NCBI GenBank assembly: GCA_026419775.2
Contig: JAOPGA020001371.1
Coordinates: 16,870 to 80,869 of the forward strand
DNA: 64,000 bases
Direction of reading: 5' to 3'
DNA from: Acrasis kona
Taxonomy: Eukaryota; Heterolobosea; Eutetramitea; Acrasida; Acrasidae
Below, one piece after another: positions 11,522 to 26,584 of this stretch. The notes below the pieces were generated by a model. That model was not told the DNA's origin. It saw only the letters and a program-made list of their open reading frames with translations, and did not search any database. Position 1 is the first letter of the stretch. Each line of letters opens with the position of its first letter. A program made the position numbers and the translations under genes.

Positions 11522-11565
11522 GATTACGTATGACAGGCAACATGACAAATTACAATAATAATAAT

Positions 11566-14500
11566 TTAATGTTTCGAACACAAAGCAGCAACACCCATCA
11601 ACGTATACTTACTGGGTGGATCCGGCTCACACTTTAACGTGATATCAAATATATAATTCAAAGCAGTTCTTCGCGGTAAACGATACACTGGACAAACATA
11701 GGGTCCTCCGCTATCCTTCCCTCCCATCTCTCCTCCTTGAATCTGATTTACCGAAATGTAAATCACCGGTAAAGGATTAAACAACACTTTTGGTTGAGAA
11801 TCAATCAGACGACCGCTCTTCTTATCCCAGGCAGCTCCATCCAAAAACAAACCATAAATATAAACACCCTCCATGTCATCGTTGTTGATGGAGTTTTGAA
11901 TTTGTTCCTTTTCTCTCTTTGTGACCTCCGTTTTCAAAGATACCGACTCTAGCGACCAACCGCTGTGATGACGAGTGGCCTGTTGCTTCACCGCAGTCAA
12001 GAATCCTGGCGTGTTAAAGAATCCACTAATCCAGAAGCATTTTGGAGGTCCATTCTCCAACCAATCAGAATATTGTTCGTTTCTTTGCACCACGTCTGCA
12101 AACCAATAACCGAGCGTCGGAGAGTCCCAAGAAACCTTCTTCCATTTGATAGGCACTTGTGCATCGTAAATGCTATTCAGAGCCGACTGCAAATCAGGGC
12201 TCATCACGATGGTACCTGCAATTGCCAATTTCAAATCATTTAGCGTCCTCCTCACCAAGCTCAATACCACTTGCATCCTATCTACTTCTTGTCTCAAAAA
12301 GATACTTAGTGGAGAAGGAGTATCTCTGTGCTGATCCAACTTTTTGATTTGTTTCTTGACACTTAACATGTTGTAGTCATTGGGCAAATCTTCCAAACTC
12401 TTCTTGACCTGCTTCAGCACCAATTCTTCTCTAGTCTCTCCACTACTTCCGCTACTTTCCTTCGGTTGAATGTTCATAATGGTTTCTAGAACCGTTCCCG
12501 CATTGGCACTATTGAATGCAATTTCAGCGTTCGAATGCAAACCAAATACCTCTGGTGGATCGAACATTGGTAACTTATGTGCCACATATTCTCTATAGTC
12601 CTTTACTTTGGGTAGATCAGGACAATAATAATTATTATGGAATTGATACTCCTTATTGAATAACTTGTAGTCGTAGAATTTGGCGCCATATTTATCCAGT
12701 AATTCCCTATCGTAATCATCCGTCACTCTTCCACCGTACTGAACGTCGCAAATCATGTAACGAACGGTGCTCCACGACAGTCGCTTGTTATCCGTTTCAT
12801 ACATGTACTTTCCCAAAAAGTGAAGTGCACATTCCAAATCAGTTTGGTTAAATTCATAAGGAACGCACCAGCCCAACGGTCCGAATTTCTTTCTTTCGAT
12901 CAAAGTGGCGTGTAGGAAACAAGTAGCATATACCAATTTCCTCCACTCTGGCGTTTCGATTTGATCGAATTTTTCTTGACTGATCCACGAATATGATTTG
13001 AGTAAGCTGGCCTTGATGCCAGTGGGCGGATCGTCAGTTACTTTGATGCTCATCTGTAACAGATTGATGGGGAAGTTTTGTGTTGGTTCGGAAGTGATCC
13101 ACACCCTGAAATTCTTATCGTGATCCTCTTTGGGCAAATCAGATAGTACTTGTTCGAGCGTGGGTAGATATTTCAATCCCAAGTGACAGTTTTGTAATAA
13201 AACCCATCCACCAGTAGCTATTCCAGCACGAACCAACTCGTGTGCCTTCTTTTCTTGACCTTGACCCATACTCACGCGATCCAACGCAATTTTATGATTC
13301 TGGGCCAATTTTTCGATACTGGTCGTCAAATCACTTCCCATGCTCAACAAACAAATCACTGGAGTGGTTGGATTGGTTTCTGCCCATGTTTCTTCTACAT
13401 TGAGAGGAATCGAATTAACGAATTGATCGCCGAGCGTATCGATTATATACTGTGCACAACTAGCCATGGTTCGATCCAACCTCCAACAACGAACCAATAA
13501 CAAGTGATGCAGGCTCGATAGTTTGTATTGATCGGGTAGTTCTGCAGTTTCTGGATTCTTGGAATCATAAAAGTCTTTCCAAGCCATTTCATTAGCCTCT
13601 ACTTGATGCAAAATCGTTTTGAATTTCGGTAGTTCGCTAATGGCACATAAATTGACCCACGCAGTATCTGGAATCCAAGCGAATGGTTTACGACGAGGAA
13701 CGTCGTTAATATGAAGCGCAGCACCAGCTTTGATGAGCGTCTGGAATTCCTTGTGACTGATCGCGCCGCTCTTCAGATCGATCTTCAAACTCAACAAGAG
13801 AGCATAAGTGGTCTTGTGTTGTTCGTAGAGACCTCGTTGTACGTACTTGAATATACCGAACGTTGCGAAGGAAATGATGTTTTCTATTCTCTTGGATGGC
13901 GTTCGATCTTGTTCTGATTTGTCGATGGCGTCGATGAAGAGTTTAATGAATTGATTCAAACTAACTTGATACATGCAATTAATGAGCGATAATTCGGTCA
14001 TGACAAAGTACATGACGCTACCACGCGCTGCAACGGGTCTAAATTCTTCTCTCGCTGCCGTAATGTTGCGTTCGGTATCTACGCTTCCTGCTAATTTCTC
14101 GGTCATTGTTCTCGAACGTTCTTTGGCTTTGGCCAATAGTTCAATCACCGAATCATCGTCCAATAAATTCTTTTTTGATTGGGATAGACAATTCAATAAT
14201 TCTTCTTCGCACTGTGCCATGACTTCTTTACAGGTTTGTATTTCGTTCATCAAATCCTTTCTCTTCTTTTCCAACTCGTACATTTCCTTCACGATCACGA
14301 TGCCTAGCAATTGATCCTCCAAACCAGTGCTGGTGACCGTAAAGTCGATAATGTTCGTCTTTGCGAATAATTCTGGACTGTAGCGTGGATTGGCTAATTT
14401 AGTGGTCATGTATAATCTGAATCCAGGTTTGAAATTCACTTCCTTGTCTCCTATTTTGACCTTGATGCGTTGTTTGTTGGATTTGATGGGCATGAGGTCC

Positions 14501-17500
14501 ATGATGGGATCCAATATGGGATCAATGTCCTCTCCTATATCTTCAATCAATAATGGAGTGCCCAATTGAACGCTCTTTTCTAGCGTTTCTCTAAAATCTT
14601 TTGCATTGAGCGTGGTGGCCACTAGGTTATTGGGGGCATCCATTTTGGCGACCCAGGCTCTTCCCTGGCCCTGTGGATCGATTAGTAATGGATATCTAGT
14701 TCCCTTGGTCACGATGATTCCATTCTGACTGCTGTATTCGTCATTAGGAAGGCCCTGGATCACCCATTCACCAATTTGAGTGGGATTGACTACGAATTTG
14801 ATAACGTCCATGTTATCGCTGTATGGTATCTTTCGTTGTTTCAAATCATCGATGCTAACTTGTTTGAGAATTAAATTTCTAAAATCTTGATTAAAGGGTC
14901 CTGCGTAGCTCAAGAATGTTGCGGTGACGCTCACATCACCAATTAACTTCAAGATGCGATCGTCGAACGATTTGCTATCTCTCGTCCAACGAATTCTCTC
15001 GGTGGATAATCCCTCGATGAGAGCTTCTGCACTCTCCATGCGTCTCTTTGTCAATAGGGCATCATCCTCCAATGCCTTTTTACTGCTCATCGCACCATCT
15101 AATTTATTTTTCATTTCGTCGAGCTCGGCCTGTTGTTTTCTGACCTCTTCTTCTGCTTTATTCAATTCTCTGCTCGCTCTGCTCATTTCAATTTCCATAT
15201 CTCTGACGCGTTGTTGTTTAGGAGCGACGAATTTCGCAGTTTGATAGTAGGTGCACATACATTTTACCCACTCGCACAGGGCACCAGCTGCCTCTGCTGT
15301 TTTTTCCACTTTTTCCTTCTTCATATCGGACTCACGATGATAAGGATATAGTAACTCAACTGTTTCATCGTTTAGTGTGATTTCCTTACTGAATTTTTGT
15401 AAGCTTCCCACAAAATTCAAATCACTCATCATCATGAGCGTGTCCTTCCATGAAGCCTTGTAAACTGTCTTCTTTTCCTTCTCTTCGATGACTGTTTCTA
15501 CTTTTTTGGAAATGGGTCTGGATAGAATCAACAATACAGTGTCCATCACTCTGGTCACTAGCTCTGGTGGTGATTTGAATCCCTTGACAATGTTGATCTT
15601 GTCCTTATCGAGAGAATTGACTGCTTTGGTGGCTTGCTCGAGTGCAGGTTTTGCCAATTCCAAATCACGCTCGCTATCTGCCTTCTCTCGACTCACCACT
15701 TGTGCTCTGGCCTCAATTTCTGCTTTTTGTCGCAATACTTTATCTGTTTGTTCCTCTGCTTCGATTTTTTGTTTGGTGACCTGATCCAATAGAATTTCAC
15801 TCTTGCGTTGCGCTACGGCCAAATCCTTTTCTTTATTTAACAAATCCTCCTTCATGACCGCAACTCCTTTACTGGCGTCATCTAACTTTTGTAATCCCAA
15901 GTTGACCTTATCGGCTAGCGTCTTGACCTCTTCGTACTTATCAGCATATAAGCTCTTGTAGCTACCTATGAACGATAGATAACTCTTGGGTGTCACGTAT
16001 GTATTTCTTCTGAATTTATTGAAATAGTCTTTTGTCAACTGAACAACGTTCTCGTGTACATTACACATGTGATTGACAAGTTCAGCGCGCTGAGCAGGAC
16101 TAGATACCAACTGTGGTAGATCCGATAAGAATTTTTGAGCAGTTGCATGAAGTGCTTCGATGGGCCACGGTGGGAACCAATCAATGGTACATCCGCTAAT
16201 CACACCAGGGAATTTCCTAGTGCGTTGACGTAATTGATCTCCGACCGGCGAGAAGCACAATACAACGTGTAGATTATCACGAGCTCGATCAATAAAGAAT
16301 TTGAATAGATTCTCTGGCGTCGAATTGAACCCAGGACGTGATTTGGCTGCAATGGGTCTCAATTCATCCGCCATCATTTGTTGATCCTCCTTGCTGAACA
16401 AACCAGGGATCTCACCAGATGTCAAAATCATGTTAACGTATTCCAAGAATTGTTCATCCTTAATATCATTATCGGTGAATAAAAAGGTAACGGGTGATTT
16501 CAGCACAGCCATTTTGTAAAGATTACGTAAATCATCCAACATGTTATTGATGGAATATGTTTTTGTAATATTCAATTTGAATATTTTGTAACCAGCTATG
16601 AAACTGGCCAATCGGGTTAAACTTTGTTTACCGCTACCACCGACACCAACCAATAATGCATTACCACGATCCGTTCGAATGATCCTACTGATTCTCATCA
16701 AGTGAATCATTGCGAAATCGAACAAGACCAAATTCATTGGTTCTCTCTTGTTCACCTCGTTGTATTGTACCAAATACTTGTGTAATCGAACATTGAGTGC
16801 TTCGAAGCTTTCGATGGGTTCGTAAATCTTGGGAACCACTGGAGGAGCTTCGTCATATTGTTCCATATCATCGGAGGTTGATGATTTCTTGGAATCATTG
16901 GCAGGTTTATCATCCATTTGTTCCATTCTCATAAAATCAACAAAGTACTTTGGTTTCATCATGGCCAAGCTTGCATCTTCTCCAAATTCTTCTTTTAAGA
17001 GCGACTTGACGGTACTTCCGAACCAAGCTCTGTCCTTATCATCCGTAAACTTGTCCTGCAACACTCTATCACATTCGTGTTTCCACAAACTGATTAATTG
17101 GAACTCTGTGGTGATGACTTGAGCATTCGCTTGTAACATTCCCTGAAACACTCTCGATAAATCTCTTAGATTGAAAATGTAATGGAATTTACTAGGAGTA
17201 GGTAACATTTTTGATTTTGTAATGCTCCATAGGCTCCTGGTGAGCGTCGGTATGATCTTTACCAAATTCACAATCTCTTCGCTGAAACCCCTCGCTGAAC
17301 AAAAGTGACCCTCGCAGATGGTCCCGAATATAGAGTCGATGCTCTTTGTGGATGGGAAGGTCACGTTGAAGATTGAAAAGTGACGTTTGAGACGATTGGG
17401 AATATCGTTGCGACCACCTCCCGGGTGATTCATTGCAGCAAAGAATTGAACATCCACTACAGTTAAGAATTGACCAGGATTCGTGGCCAATTCCAAACTA

Positions 17501-20500
17501 TAGAATCCACCATTCTCTATCAGCTGACGAACAATTTCATTTGTGATTTGATCGCCCCACTCGTTGATTTCGGGCATGTTAATGTCGTCGATGAATATGA
17601 AGAGCGTGGTGCCCAGTGGTGGTCCATAAGTAGTTCCCATTCTTCTATCCAACGAACTAAATACTGAATTTTGTACGATGCCGGGCGTGGTTGCGCTGGA
17701 GAAGGCCATTGTTTTGTACTTGTACTTTGTTGCATTTTGTTGTTGAATGTATCCTTGTATGGTGACTGATTTTGCAGTTCCGCTCTCTCCGATCAACAAG
17801 ACGCTTAGGCCTTGTTTGGCAATAATATCAATCAAGAATTCACATCGAACGCTATCGACCGTAGGTATCAATATGCTGTTGAAATCTGGTGTCACGTTGG
17901 TGGGGTATTTATAAGGAGTCACTCTGGTCCTCCAATGCTTCCAGTCGCCCTGTTCATCAATCACATACTCGAATACAGTTTCTGGTGATTCTTTGGATCC
18001 CAATTGTACTTCGATTTTTGGTAAATCCAATCGACGATCTTGAGACATGTACCGATGGAATCTAGATCGATCGTCCGATTCTAACAATCCACCAATGCCC
18101 CACATGACACCAAAGATGAACATTCTTTCAATGTGCTTCTCAGTGAAGAACTGCTTGCTGCTGAACGAATTGAACAAACCATCGATGATGTGCAACACGG
18201 TGCTGATCATGTTGGCGGATCCCAAATCCATCATCTTTTTACAATGAGTCTCTACGGTTGATAACAAGAAGTCGACATGACTGTTGAATAATCTCTTGAA
18301 TTGATCCATTTCTTTATCAGGCCTTTTGCTGTGTTTCTTTAGCCATGCTTCGAATATAGGTTGCCAACCCAACACGGTCTCACCTATGTAAACCATACCC
18401 ATTCTAGATACGGTTGCTGGGGATGCATTGTCCAAATTACCAACCTCGAATACCAATTTGAGTGATTTGGGCATGTTGAGACGATCTCCATTTGCTAATG
18501 TGAGCGAACGAGTGTCATCTAGCACGGTGTTTAGATTTTCGATCCAAACGGCATCAACTGGTCCGTCCAGTACGATCCATGTGTTCTCTCCCTTCTTCTT
18601 TACTGAATCGGATGTGGATGAAGCCTCGGTGTTGTTACCAGATGCCGCTGCTCCTCCATCAATGCTCTTTCTCCATAGTGCACTAAAGATTCCATCGGTC
18701 CAATCCTTGGTAGTTGGATCCACGAACATGCCAAACATTTGACTGGCAGTGATGGCCTTTGGATTCATCTTGACCACTTTGGTAGTTGTTTCAATCTTGC
18801 TGAGCGCTTGTGCCAACACTTCGATGCAACAAGTCTTACCGGTACCACTCGGACCCATAATACACAATCCATGTCTCACTTTGTATTGTTCGTACAATTG
18901 AGTTATTTTTTGTATCCATGGCTTGTGCGCAATGAGACCCTTCTTTGCGACTGCATCCATGATGGCAGCTTCTAATCCCTCATAAGAAGGATCCGCGAGG
19001 ATCATGTTGGGGAACATATCCTTGAGTAATTCAACGAACAGCAATGAATCCTCGTCCACTAATTTACTACTGTTCATGTCGTTCAACACTCTCATCAACA
19101 CCCTCATCTCTCCGTCTTCGTTTTTATCTGCACTTTCGCGCAGCGTTCTTCCACAGGTCCTCAACACTGATAAAATGTTACGAAGACCAAAATCGTAATG
19201 CGTTTGAGCGCTCAATTGTTCTTCGCACAATTTATACAAGACGTTGAATTTCTTGGATAACATGTTATTGGTTTGGAAACCACATGCTGCCAATTTGACC
19301 TTCATGATGATTCTGCGATTAGGTACCACTACAGCAATAGTGCGGAATAATGCTTTCATGTTCTCCGGCAATTCTGTTCTACCGGCGTATCCAGGATTCA
19401 TGGTAATAAACACTGCACACTTGTCGTCTAGTACCAAGCTGGTACCATCCACGAATTGAAAAGCTTTATTATTCATTCGATTGCGTAGAGCATCGAATAA
19501 GCATTTGATCTGCGAAGCAACCACTGACAAGACCTCCAGTTCTACTCTGTTGATCTCATCGAAGCCACACCAGACGCCTCCCTGTGCAATTCCCTTGAAT
19601 AACATTGCCATGGATAAATGACCCATTTGATCGCTACAGTTGATGGTGATAAAGTATTTACCAATGGTCCTGCCCATGTCCTTTGTGGTTTCGGTTTTAC
19701 CAGTTCCTGCTGGACCAGCCGGTGCTCCACCCAGGAACATACCCATGGCCTGTGCACATGAAATGTAAATACGATCAGTAAGTGGCGTAATGACCAATCG
19801 ATCGGTGCACCCCAAAAATTCATTACAGTATTCAAATTCGTTATCAGTGATGCAAACGAAACAACCATCTCGATCTGCTCTCCAATAAAATCGAGTTTGT
19901 TTCAACCACTCGAAATCAGTGGGCGATCGAATCTTCTTGTGCATCAAGTAAGCAAAGATTTCTACTTGATGGATGTGAATGGTGATGAGCGTTTCTATTC
20001 TCGTGCGATCCAACGAATCCAAATTCTTGGTCGTCATCTTGACCAAGTGCTTAAAAATATCATCAAACTTTTTTCTCGTCATTTGCATGATGGTACGATC
20101 CGTTCTTGCTTTTCGAAGCGCCATTTCGCTATCGTACGTCCATAACAATTGTAATCCCAACAATGAAATTTGACTTGGATAAGCCTTGATGAATTTTTCT
20201 AATCTTGGTTCGTCGGGCACTGCCAAATCATTAATGATGCTCGCGCTCATGTTCCTTGCAATGTCGTTAATGGTCGCTCTCATTTCCAACACGAGTCGAT
20301 TCAACCAAATCTCAATGTTGCCCTGTGCCAATAAAGGTTCGCTCAACGGCACCAATTCTCCCTCTGCACTCTTCATGCTCATGATTTGATTCTTGACCTT
20401 GTGATCGAATTCCATCTTGTGCAATATTACTGAAGATACTCAACAAGTGTCTTTGGATGGACGAAGGATCGCTTCCCTGACCAAGTATTTCTAATAATTG

Positions 20501-23500
20501 AGTATCGCTCAAGAAGAAGAAACGAGGGAAGATCATTCTTTTGGCCTCTAGATAGCCACTAAGTGATTTTTGACACTTTTCCAAAGAGTCACGAAGATCG
20601 GGTAACATTTTACTGATGGTTTCATCGTGCACGCACAATCGAAGTACGTTGGCGTCTTGATCGGCGGTGCTCATGATCTGCACCCACAATCGATCCACCG
20701 TGGCAAATCTCTTGGCTACGGCTGGTAACTCCTTTGCAATGTCTCCTCCAGTGAACACTGCTTCCATGTAGATCCACAATCCTTGCACTTTTAACCAGTC
20801 ATCAATAACCGTTTGACTGGTGCTCAATCGCATCATCCACGTTTGAATTTCGTTCTTGAACGGTTCGTTGTAAAGATTACCCAACAAGGTCGACAACAAG
20901 ACCTGAGATTCTTCCAAACTAGTCAATAGTTCGCCAGTGTCCTTGATGATCATATTTCCTCGTTGTTTGTGTGCACCCAATCCAAACGTCTTGGTCGACC
21001 ATTCGGTCCTGATGTCACCCAATCGCAGTTCAATCTCTCCCTCTCTAGATGCAGAGTTGATAATCTCCTCCACTTCATCCTTGTGATCAATGATGCGAGC
21101 TTCGATCATGTGCTTCACTTTGAATTCCGAAGATTTGTAATCTAATTCTTTTCCACACAAATTAGAAATACGAGCCCAATGACGATCCTTGATGCTCTTC
21201 TCGTTCAATAGCTCCAATATGGGCAACGTGTTGTAAAAGTTCTCGATGGTCAACTTGAGCTCCACATAAGCCTCCCACTTGCGCAATCCCATCGGCAATC
21301 CCTTACAACGATTAGAAAAGTTACCCAACACGCTCGTCATCTCCTCAATGTTGATATCGGCCCATACGATATCTTCGAATCCATTCACAGTCATGGTCAC
21401 GTCCGAATAGAGCTCGTATAACTTTGTCAAGTAACCCAAATCCTTTTCAATTTTGATGAGCTCTGGATATTGTGTTTCTGGTAATCCAAACAATCGTTCG
21501 CCCATGCTATATGTTTTCCATTTTCTGTGACGCTCTTCGAAAGCAGATTGGAACATTTTTAAACGAGTCTGTGCGACTCGCGGTTGAATGCCCTTTTCCA
21601 TGGGTCCCTTCTCGTCGTATTGCAATTTGAATTCCTTCACGTCCAGCGTGAACGATTTGACCTTCACCAGCAAATCACGACGGAAGGATGGACCCACGCT
21701 CACCAAGTAATCCATCACGCTTCTGGCTAATCCTTTTAGTTTGTTCCACTTGTACGAAATATCCTTTTCTTCGGCTTCGTCTTCGTCCTTGTTGCTCTTG
21801 ATGTCGAATCTCTTCAATATCATGGTGGCTTCTTCGATGGGGGACACTTTGTAGTCAATCTTACCCTCCACGTCTCTTATTTTATCGAGAACCATCATGG
21901 TGTGGTTCACGCTATCCAAATCAGTAATCTTGTGCTGAAGATTTTGACTCATTTCGTCTATAAAGCTCATCAACTTATCCACCTTCTTTTCCACGCGTAG
22001 TCCTAGCGCGTGACCATATGCATATCTCCACTGTAGTGCTTCCGTTTTGAGCGCCAAGATGATTGGTTTCAAATCTAATTGTAACGATCCCATTTTGTAG
22101 ACTTGTTTCATGTGATCCAGACCTTCGCTCACTTGAGTAAAGTACAACAACTGTTCTTCGTAGGGATCGAACCGCGGAGCATACTTTTTCTTCACGTCAT
22201 CGATTCGCTTCTTCTTGTTATCCATGTGAATGTTTGTTTGGTTCTTGACGAAATTTTGAACCGTTGCCATTCGATCTGTCTTCCACAAGAAATGATATTC
22301 TTGAAAGGTGTGTATGAAGTTATTGATCTTGTTACTTAGTCCCGCTATAGCGCCCGTTAATTGTAAGAATCCCTTGATGGTCGTTCTGTTCTCTCCAATC
22401 TTTTCGTAAATGCTAACGTTGGTTGCGGCGGCGTGTGTGGATTTGTCTTGGTTCCACTTATAAATGTATTTCGTGCTCTCTAACATGATGCGAGCCGTTC
22501 GGTTCACGCATCGTTGAATTTCTTCTAGGGATGGTGATAATTTAATGTCGGGCACCACCAATGTGAGTTGAGCGGAGAATACTGGTTTGATGGAACCCAA
22601 TAATTGTTTTTTGGTAATTGCAAATTTTTGAACGTCGGAAGGTGATTGTGGAGATGAAGCATCTTCGTCTTGTGGTGTTTGTTGGACCGATTCTGACTCT
22701 TGTACTTCGTTTGCGTCTTGAACGTGTCCGCTGATTCTTTCTTTGAGCAACTTGACGCTACTTCTTAAGCTGGAAACGACGGACTCGAATGCTTTTGTTT
22801 CGTAAAAATCTCTAAATGATTTGACATCTCTTTGAACTCCTAATCTTTCATCCTTGGTGTATTTGGAAGTGATTAATGCGATGAGGTCGTCAGAGGCGGA
22901 TTCAATTTCATTGTTCTTGATTTCGATTTGTGTGGCCATTAATTTCGCAAATTTTGTGTTGTCGATCATGAATTGTTGAATGGTGCGCACGTCGTTTGTG
23001 AAGGAGATGAGAATGGTGCGTGATATGTAATCACAGTTGGCATTTAAACGATGAATGAGAATGTCGTTTAATTTTGTGATTAGCTCTTCTAGTTGTTGAA
23101 GGTTCTCGAATACTTCTAATGTGTATGAATCAATGTTCATGCTCATCCATGTGTAGGATGTGACTCCTTTATCAAATAACAAGTTGAGGCGGTCGATGGC
23201 TGGCTTTAACATGCCTCTGTACACTTTGTCCTGCAAGTTGAGAATTCTATAATATTCTCTAACCATAAACTTTAAAGTTTCTGCAGTGTTTTTCAACTTG
23301 TCCTTTTGATTGTATACGCTTCGTGCAGCATCAGGAATTTCAAATCCCATCCTACTTAGCCAGTGTACCTCTCGGATCAACATTAGTAGGTGGTTATCGA
23401 AATTGACGCAGTACATTCCTGTTCTTGGATGCATGACTAAAAGCGTCGCCAAAAGACCATCCTAATAATAATTAAATAACATGAATGAAATTATAATTAC

Positions 23501-25706
23501 CCTTGCAGACTTGACTGCTTCGCACCATTGTTCGAACCACATTGTTTCGAATTTGATGAGAGTTTTTCCTACTTTGTTGTATAATCTAACTGTTCTTCGG
23601 GCATCCTTTGATGCTAAAATCCATGGAGAGCTTTGGAACATCTTGATTGGTTCCTCTATAGTGCGCAGTAGTTGATGTGACCATGCTGTTCGTGTTAGTT
23701 TGAAATTGTAAAATAAAAAACATACCAATGCTTCCCGCCACAATTGGTGCATTTCTCGGCACGATAGGCTTGTCTTTATATTCCTCATATAATTGCTTGA
23801 TGTGTTCAAGATCTCTTCCATAATTGTTGAAAATAATCTTATGCTTTTCGTCAAGCAATCTTTGTAAATTCTCTTGCTTAAGTGTAGCCCTAAACTTTGC
23901 AAGATGTTCCAGCGAATGTTTTGTACTGGTAGAACTTCCGAAACAATTATTTATAAACGACACTAACTCACTTTCTAATCCAGTGGTGTCGACATTGAAT
24001 TTCACATAATCGTGATCAAATGACTTTTGATGGTTAGTCGAAAAACAACATTAAATACTTACATCTGAACGATAATCTAAGAAGTTGTATCTTTTTCTTG
24101 TTGCTCCTGATCCACTAAATACTGCAACTGTGCTCTTAAACTTTTGCATGATGACATCTAAACCTTCGATAGTGCTATTCTCCAAGGAAGAGAATTGACT
24201 AACAGTTGTGAACAGATCAATTAATTTTTGCAATCTCCAGCAGAATTGATCAAATTTCCCAAAAATTGCAGATTCACTAAAATCAAACTGCTTCCCATAG
24301 GGATTTAGTTGAAGCTCTGCTTTTGTTTTTCTGTAGTAGTGCTGATAAGATTCGTTCAAATCGACGCATGCTTTAAATCTCTCAATAAGTTGGTCCTTAT
24401 CCTGGTCCCATAGGTTGCTTTCTTTGGTTATGTATTTCTTACAACAGGTTATCATTTGGTTTGTGACCTTCACAAATAGGGCTGTCATCCTCTCTGAGGT
24501 ATTATAGTATCGAGCTATACTATGCATAACTTTTATGCAATTAGTCAGACCTGGCAGAGCTCCTATCATCTGAATCGGATCACACTTATAAAGTGGTTCC
24601 GTAAATTTTTCTAATATATACAAGTATTTGACATTATCTTTGGCTTCATTCGCTGCATCTGTAATCTTCATATCTATATTCCTCCAAGTGTTTAGTAGTG
24701 GTGATTTTGCATACTTGAGAACACCTAGTACTATTTTACATCTCCTAGTGCGTAGTTGATCTGTGATGCTGTTGAATTTGGCCATTCTAGCTTTCCAGTA
24801 TTCTAGCTCGGCTGCTGGTCCACTCTCGTCCTTCTCTTCGCGCACAGCGGTAACTTCGCTAAGCAGAATCTCAATCTGTTTACACCACTCCGACACCGTC
24901 TCCTCAAAAACTGCAACTACTTCGGGTTTTTGGGCATTTTGATGATACGCTTTTGATTTTGCTTTTATATCATCGTACTTCTTTGGAGGTGCCAATCTCA
25001 CTACGTCCTGTAGAGATGAGATTGCTTCAGCAATCACGCCTGAGAACTTGTCAAGTGCTTCAAGAAAGTCGACGACCTCATTGCCAGGCATTGCACCCTC
25101 TTTAGTCAGTTCTCCCCAATCATTTTGTTGCTTCAGTATTGGTACTATAACTCCCTCTAGTCTTCTTTTTAGTTCCTCAAGCAAACCATTCCCGCTTTGA
25201 ACAGTTCCATACAAAAGGTCTTCAACATTCTTAGTTGTGATTTGTGTATGTGGTTCTTTTTTTATAAAGTACACACATTCACTATCGTTCAATGGGTGTT
25301 TGCTCGGATCTGTTGTGACTGTCAACATGCTATTGTCCTCGTGCGTGCGAGGTGTGCGGCTTGTCTGTACAGTTCCATTCTCACTTTCAAATCCCGAATT
25401 ATGCGTCAAAGATGTTTTGTGTGTTATGCTTGAAAACCCTGATTTTACAGTTACAGCATCATCAAAATCTGATTCCTCATACGACGAATCATTTCCATCC
25501 TCCGAGTGGTTATTTTTGTTATAGACCCAAAGCAACACATTGCTTCCGTTCACTTGAAAAAACGATTCTAATGTTGAACTGTTGTCTTTAGACTTCATCA
25601 TATTTTCAACCATCACTTTCTCGATACTAAACGCGTCCGATATTTTCGACGATAGGTAATCATGACGCCTATCCATTACGAGCTGGTTATGTTGAAAGCT
25701 CCTCAT
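11566..25706 (-). CDS. Axonemal outer-arm dynein heavy chain (DNAH5/8, gamma type)
   Basis: About 4,670 residues in five exons: ~25706-24063, 24023-23726, 23685-23501, 23461-~20420 and ~20420-11566. The small introns (GTAAGT, GTATGT, GTAATT donors) are unambiguous. The N-terminal tail is followed by the linker and six AAA modules, with P-loops GPAGTGKTET (AAA1), GPSGTGKTC (AAA2), GESGTAKS (AAA3) and GVGGSGKQS (AAA4), then the coiled-coil stalk and the C-terminal domain ending near PSKYTLMGVAAL. The AAA2 region (MNPKAIT, WTDGIFS) is typical of the outer-arm gamma/DNAH5/8 class. At ~20417-20424 the frame shifts by one extra base (SNIA...KMEFDHK) with no room for an intron, most likely a sequencing error. 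The motor drives ciliary beating, so the organism has or recently had a flagellate stage. Confidence 0.93.
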
Positions 25707-25999
25707 GGTGTGGATCAATTGAAGTCAAATTGAATGTGGTTTTGTAAAATATTAGAAAAGAGCGCAATCAACCTTTAGAAGGAGTCCAACAATAATTGTA
25801 CAATGAAAATGGACAAAATCAAGTGAAACATTTTTCAAATCCATCTTGTTTGCTCTTAAGAATCATTTCCGACCCTTCCTATTTTTTAAGCTTCTGACTC
25901 CTGCCGATTCCCGACAGAATAATGATACGAGGCGGGCCCGCAATGAGTTTAATATTGTAAGATCCCGTGAAACCCGCTCAACAAATCACAACATAACAG

Positions 26000-26584
26000 A
26001 TGCAAGCAAGGATCATCGGTCACAGCCTTTCTGAGGAAGAAGATTATGTAGTACGTATTGTATTTATAGCCCGATGTTTATTAATACTTCAGATATACCA
26101 CGTACAATGCACTTATGAAAATCAAATTTGGCAGGTGGATCGTCGTTACAAGTAAAACAACACGTAGTTGTAGATATCTTATCATTTAAAGCGAATTTAA
26201 TGAGTTGTATGAAAAACTAATGGACAAAGGCACACCAAAGGAATCTATTGGAACCGTACCTGCCAAACTATGGTGGGGGAACATGAAAGAAGAAAACATT
26301 CTGGTCAGACGTGAAGGTCTTCAAGTGTATCTGGCCTCGTTGCTAGAGAACAAGAAGACCCAGTACGACCCAGATGTTTGTGAGTTCTTAGCAGTCAAGT
26401 TTGAGTTTGATGAAGAAGAAGACAGACTAGTAGCAGTTCCAACTAAACAAAAGGCATTCTGGAATCCAGGTCAAAGTATGGTCGAAACTATGTCCAAACA
26501 CTATGGTAAGCTATTATCAAAAATAGACTAAATATAACATTCATTACAGGTTATAACACAAGCCTCACACCTGAACTCAAGTGA
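26000..26584 (+). CDS. Small PX-domain protein (sorting-nexin-like)
   Basis: Four exons (26000-26050, 26093-26151, 26192-26505, 26550-26584) give a 152-residue protein in perfect frame. All three introns are GT..AG and 40-44 nt long. The PX fold is visible as EEEDYVIYHVQC, then WQVDRRYNEF (the RRY motif that contacts phosphoinositide), then PAKLWWGN and RREGLQVYLASLL. PX domains bind phosphatidylinositol phosphates on endosomes. Nothing else is attached apart from an acidic C-terminal segment, so this resembles a minimal sorting nexin of SNX3 type. It is transcribed away from the dynein gene, whose ATG lies 294 bp upstream. Confidence 0.82.

Noticed and set aside
11965-20389. Many 60-110-codon plus-strand ORFs opposite the dynein gene
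   Set aside because: They mirror the coding frame of a conserved dynein and show no domain signal.
25846-26034. 62-codon plus-strand ORF before the PX gene
   Set aside because: Overlaps the first PX exon in another frame; no recognisable features.
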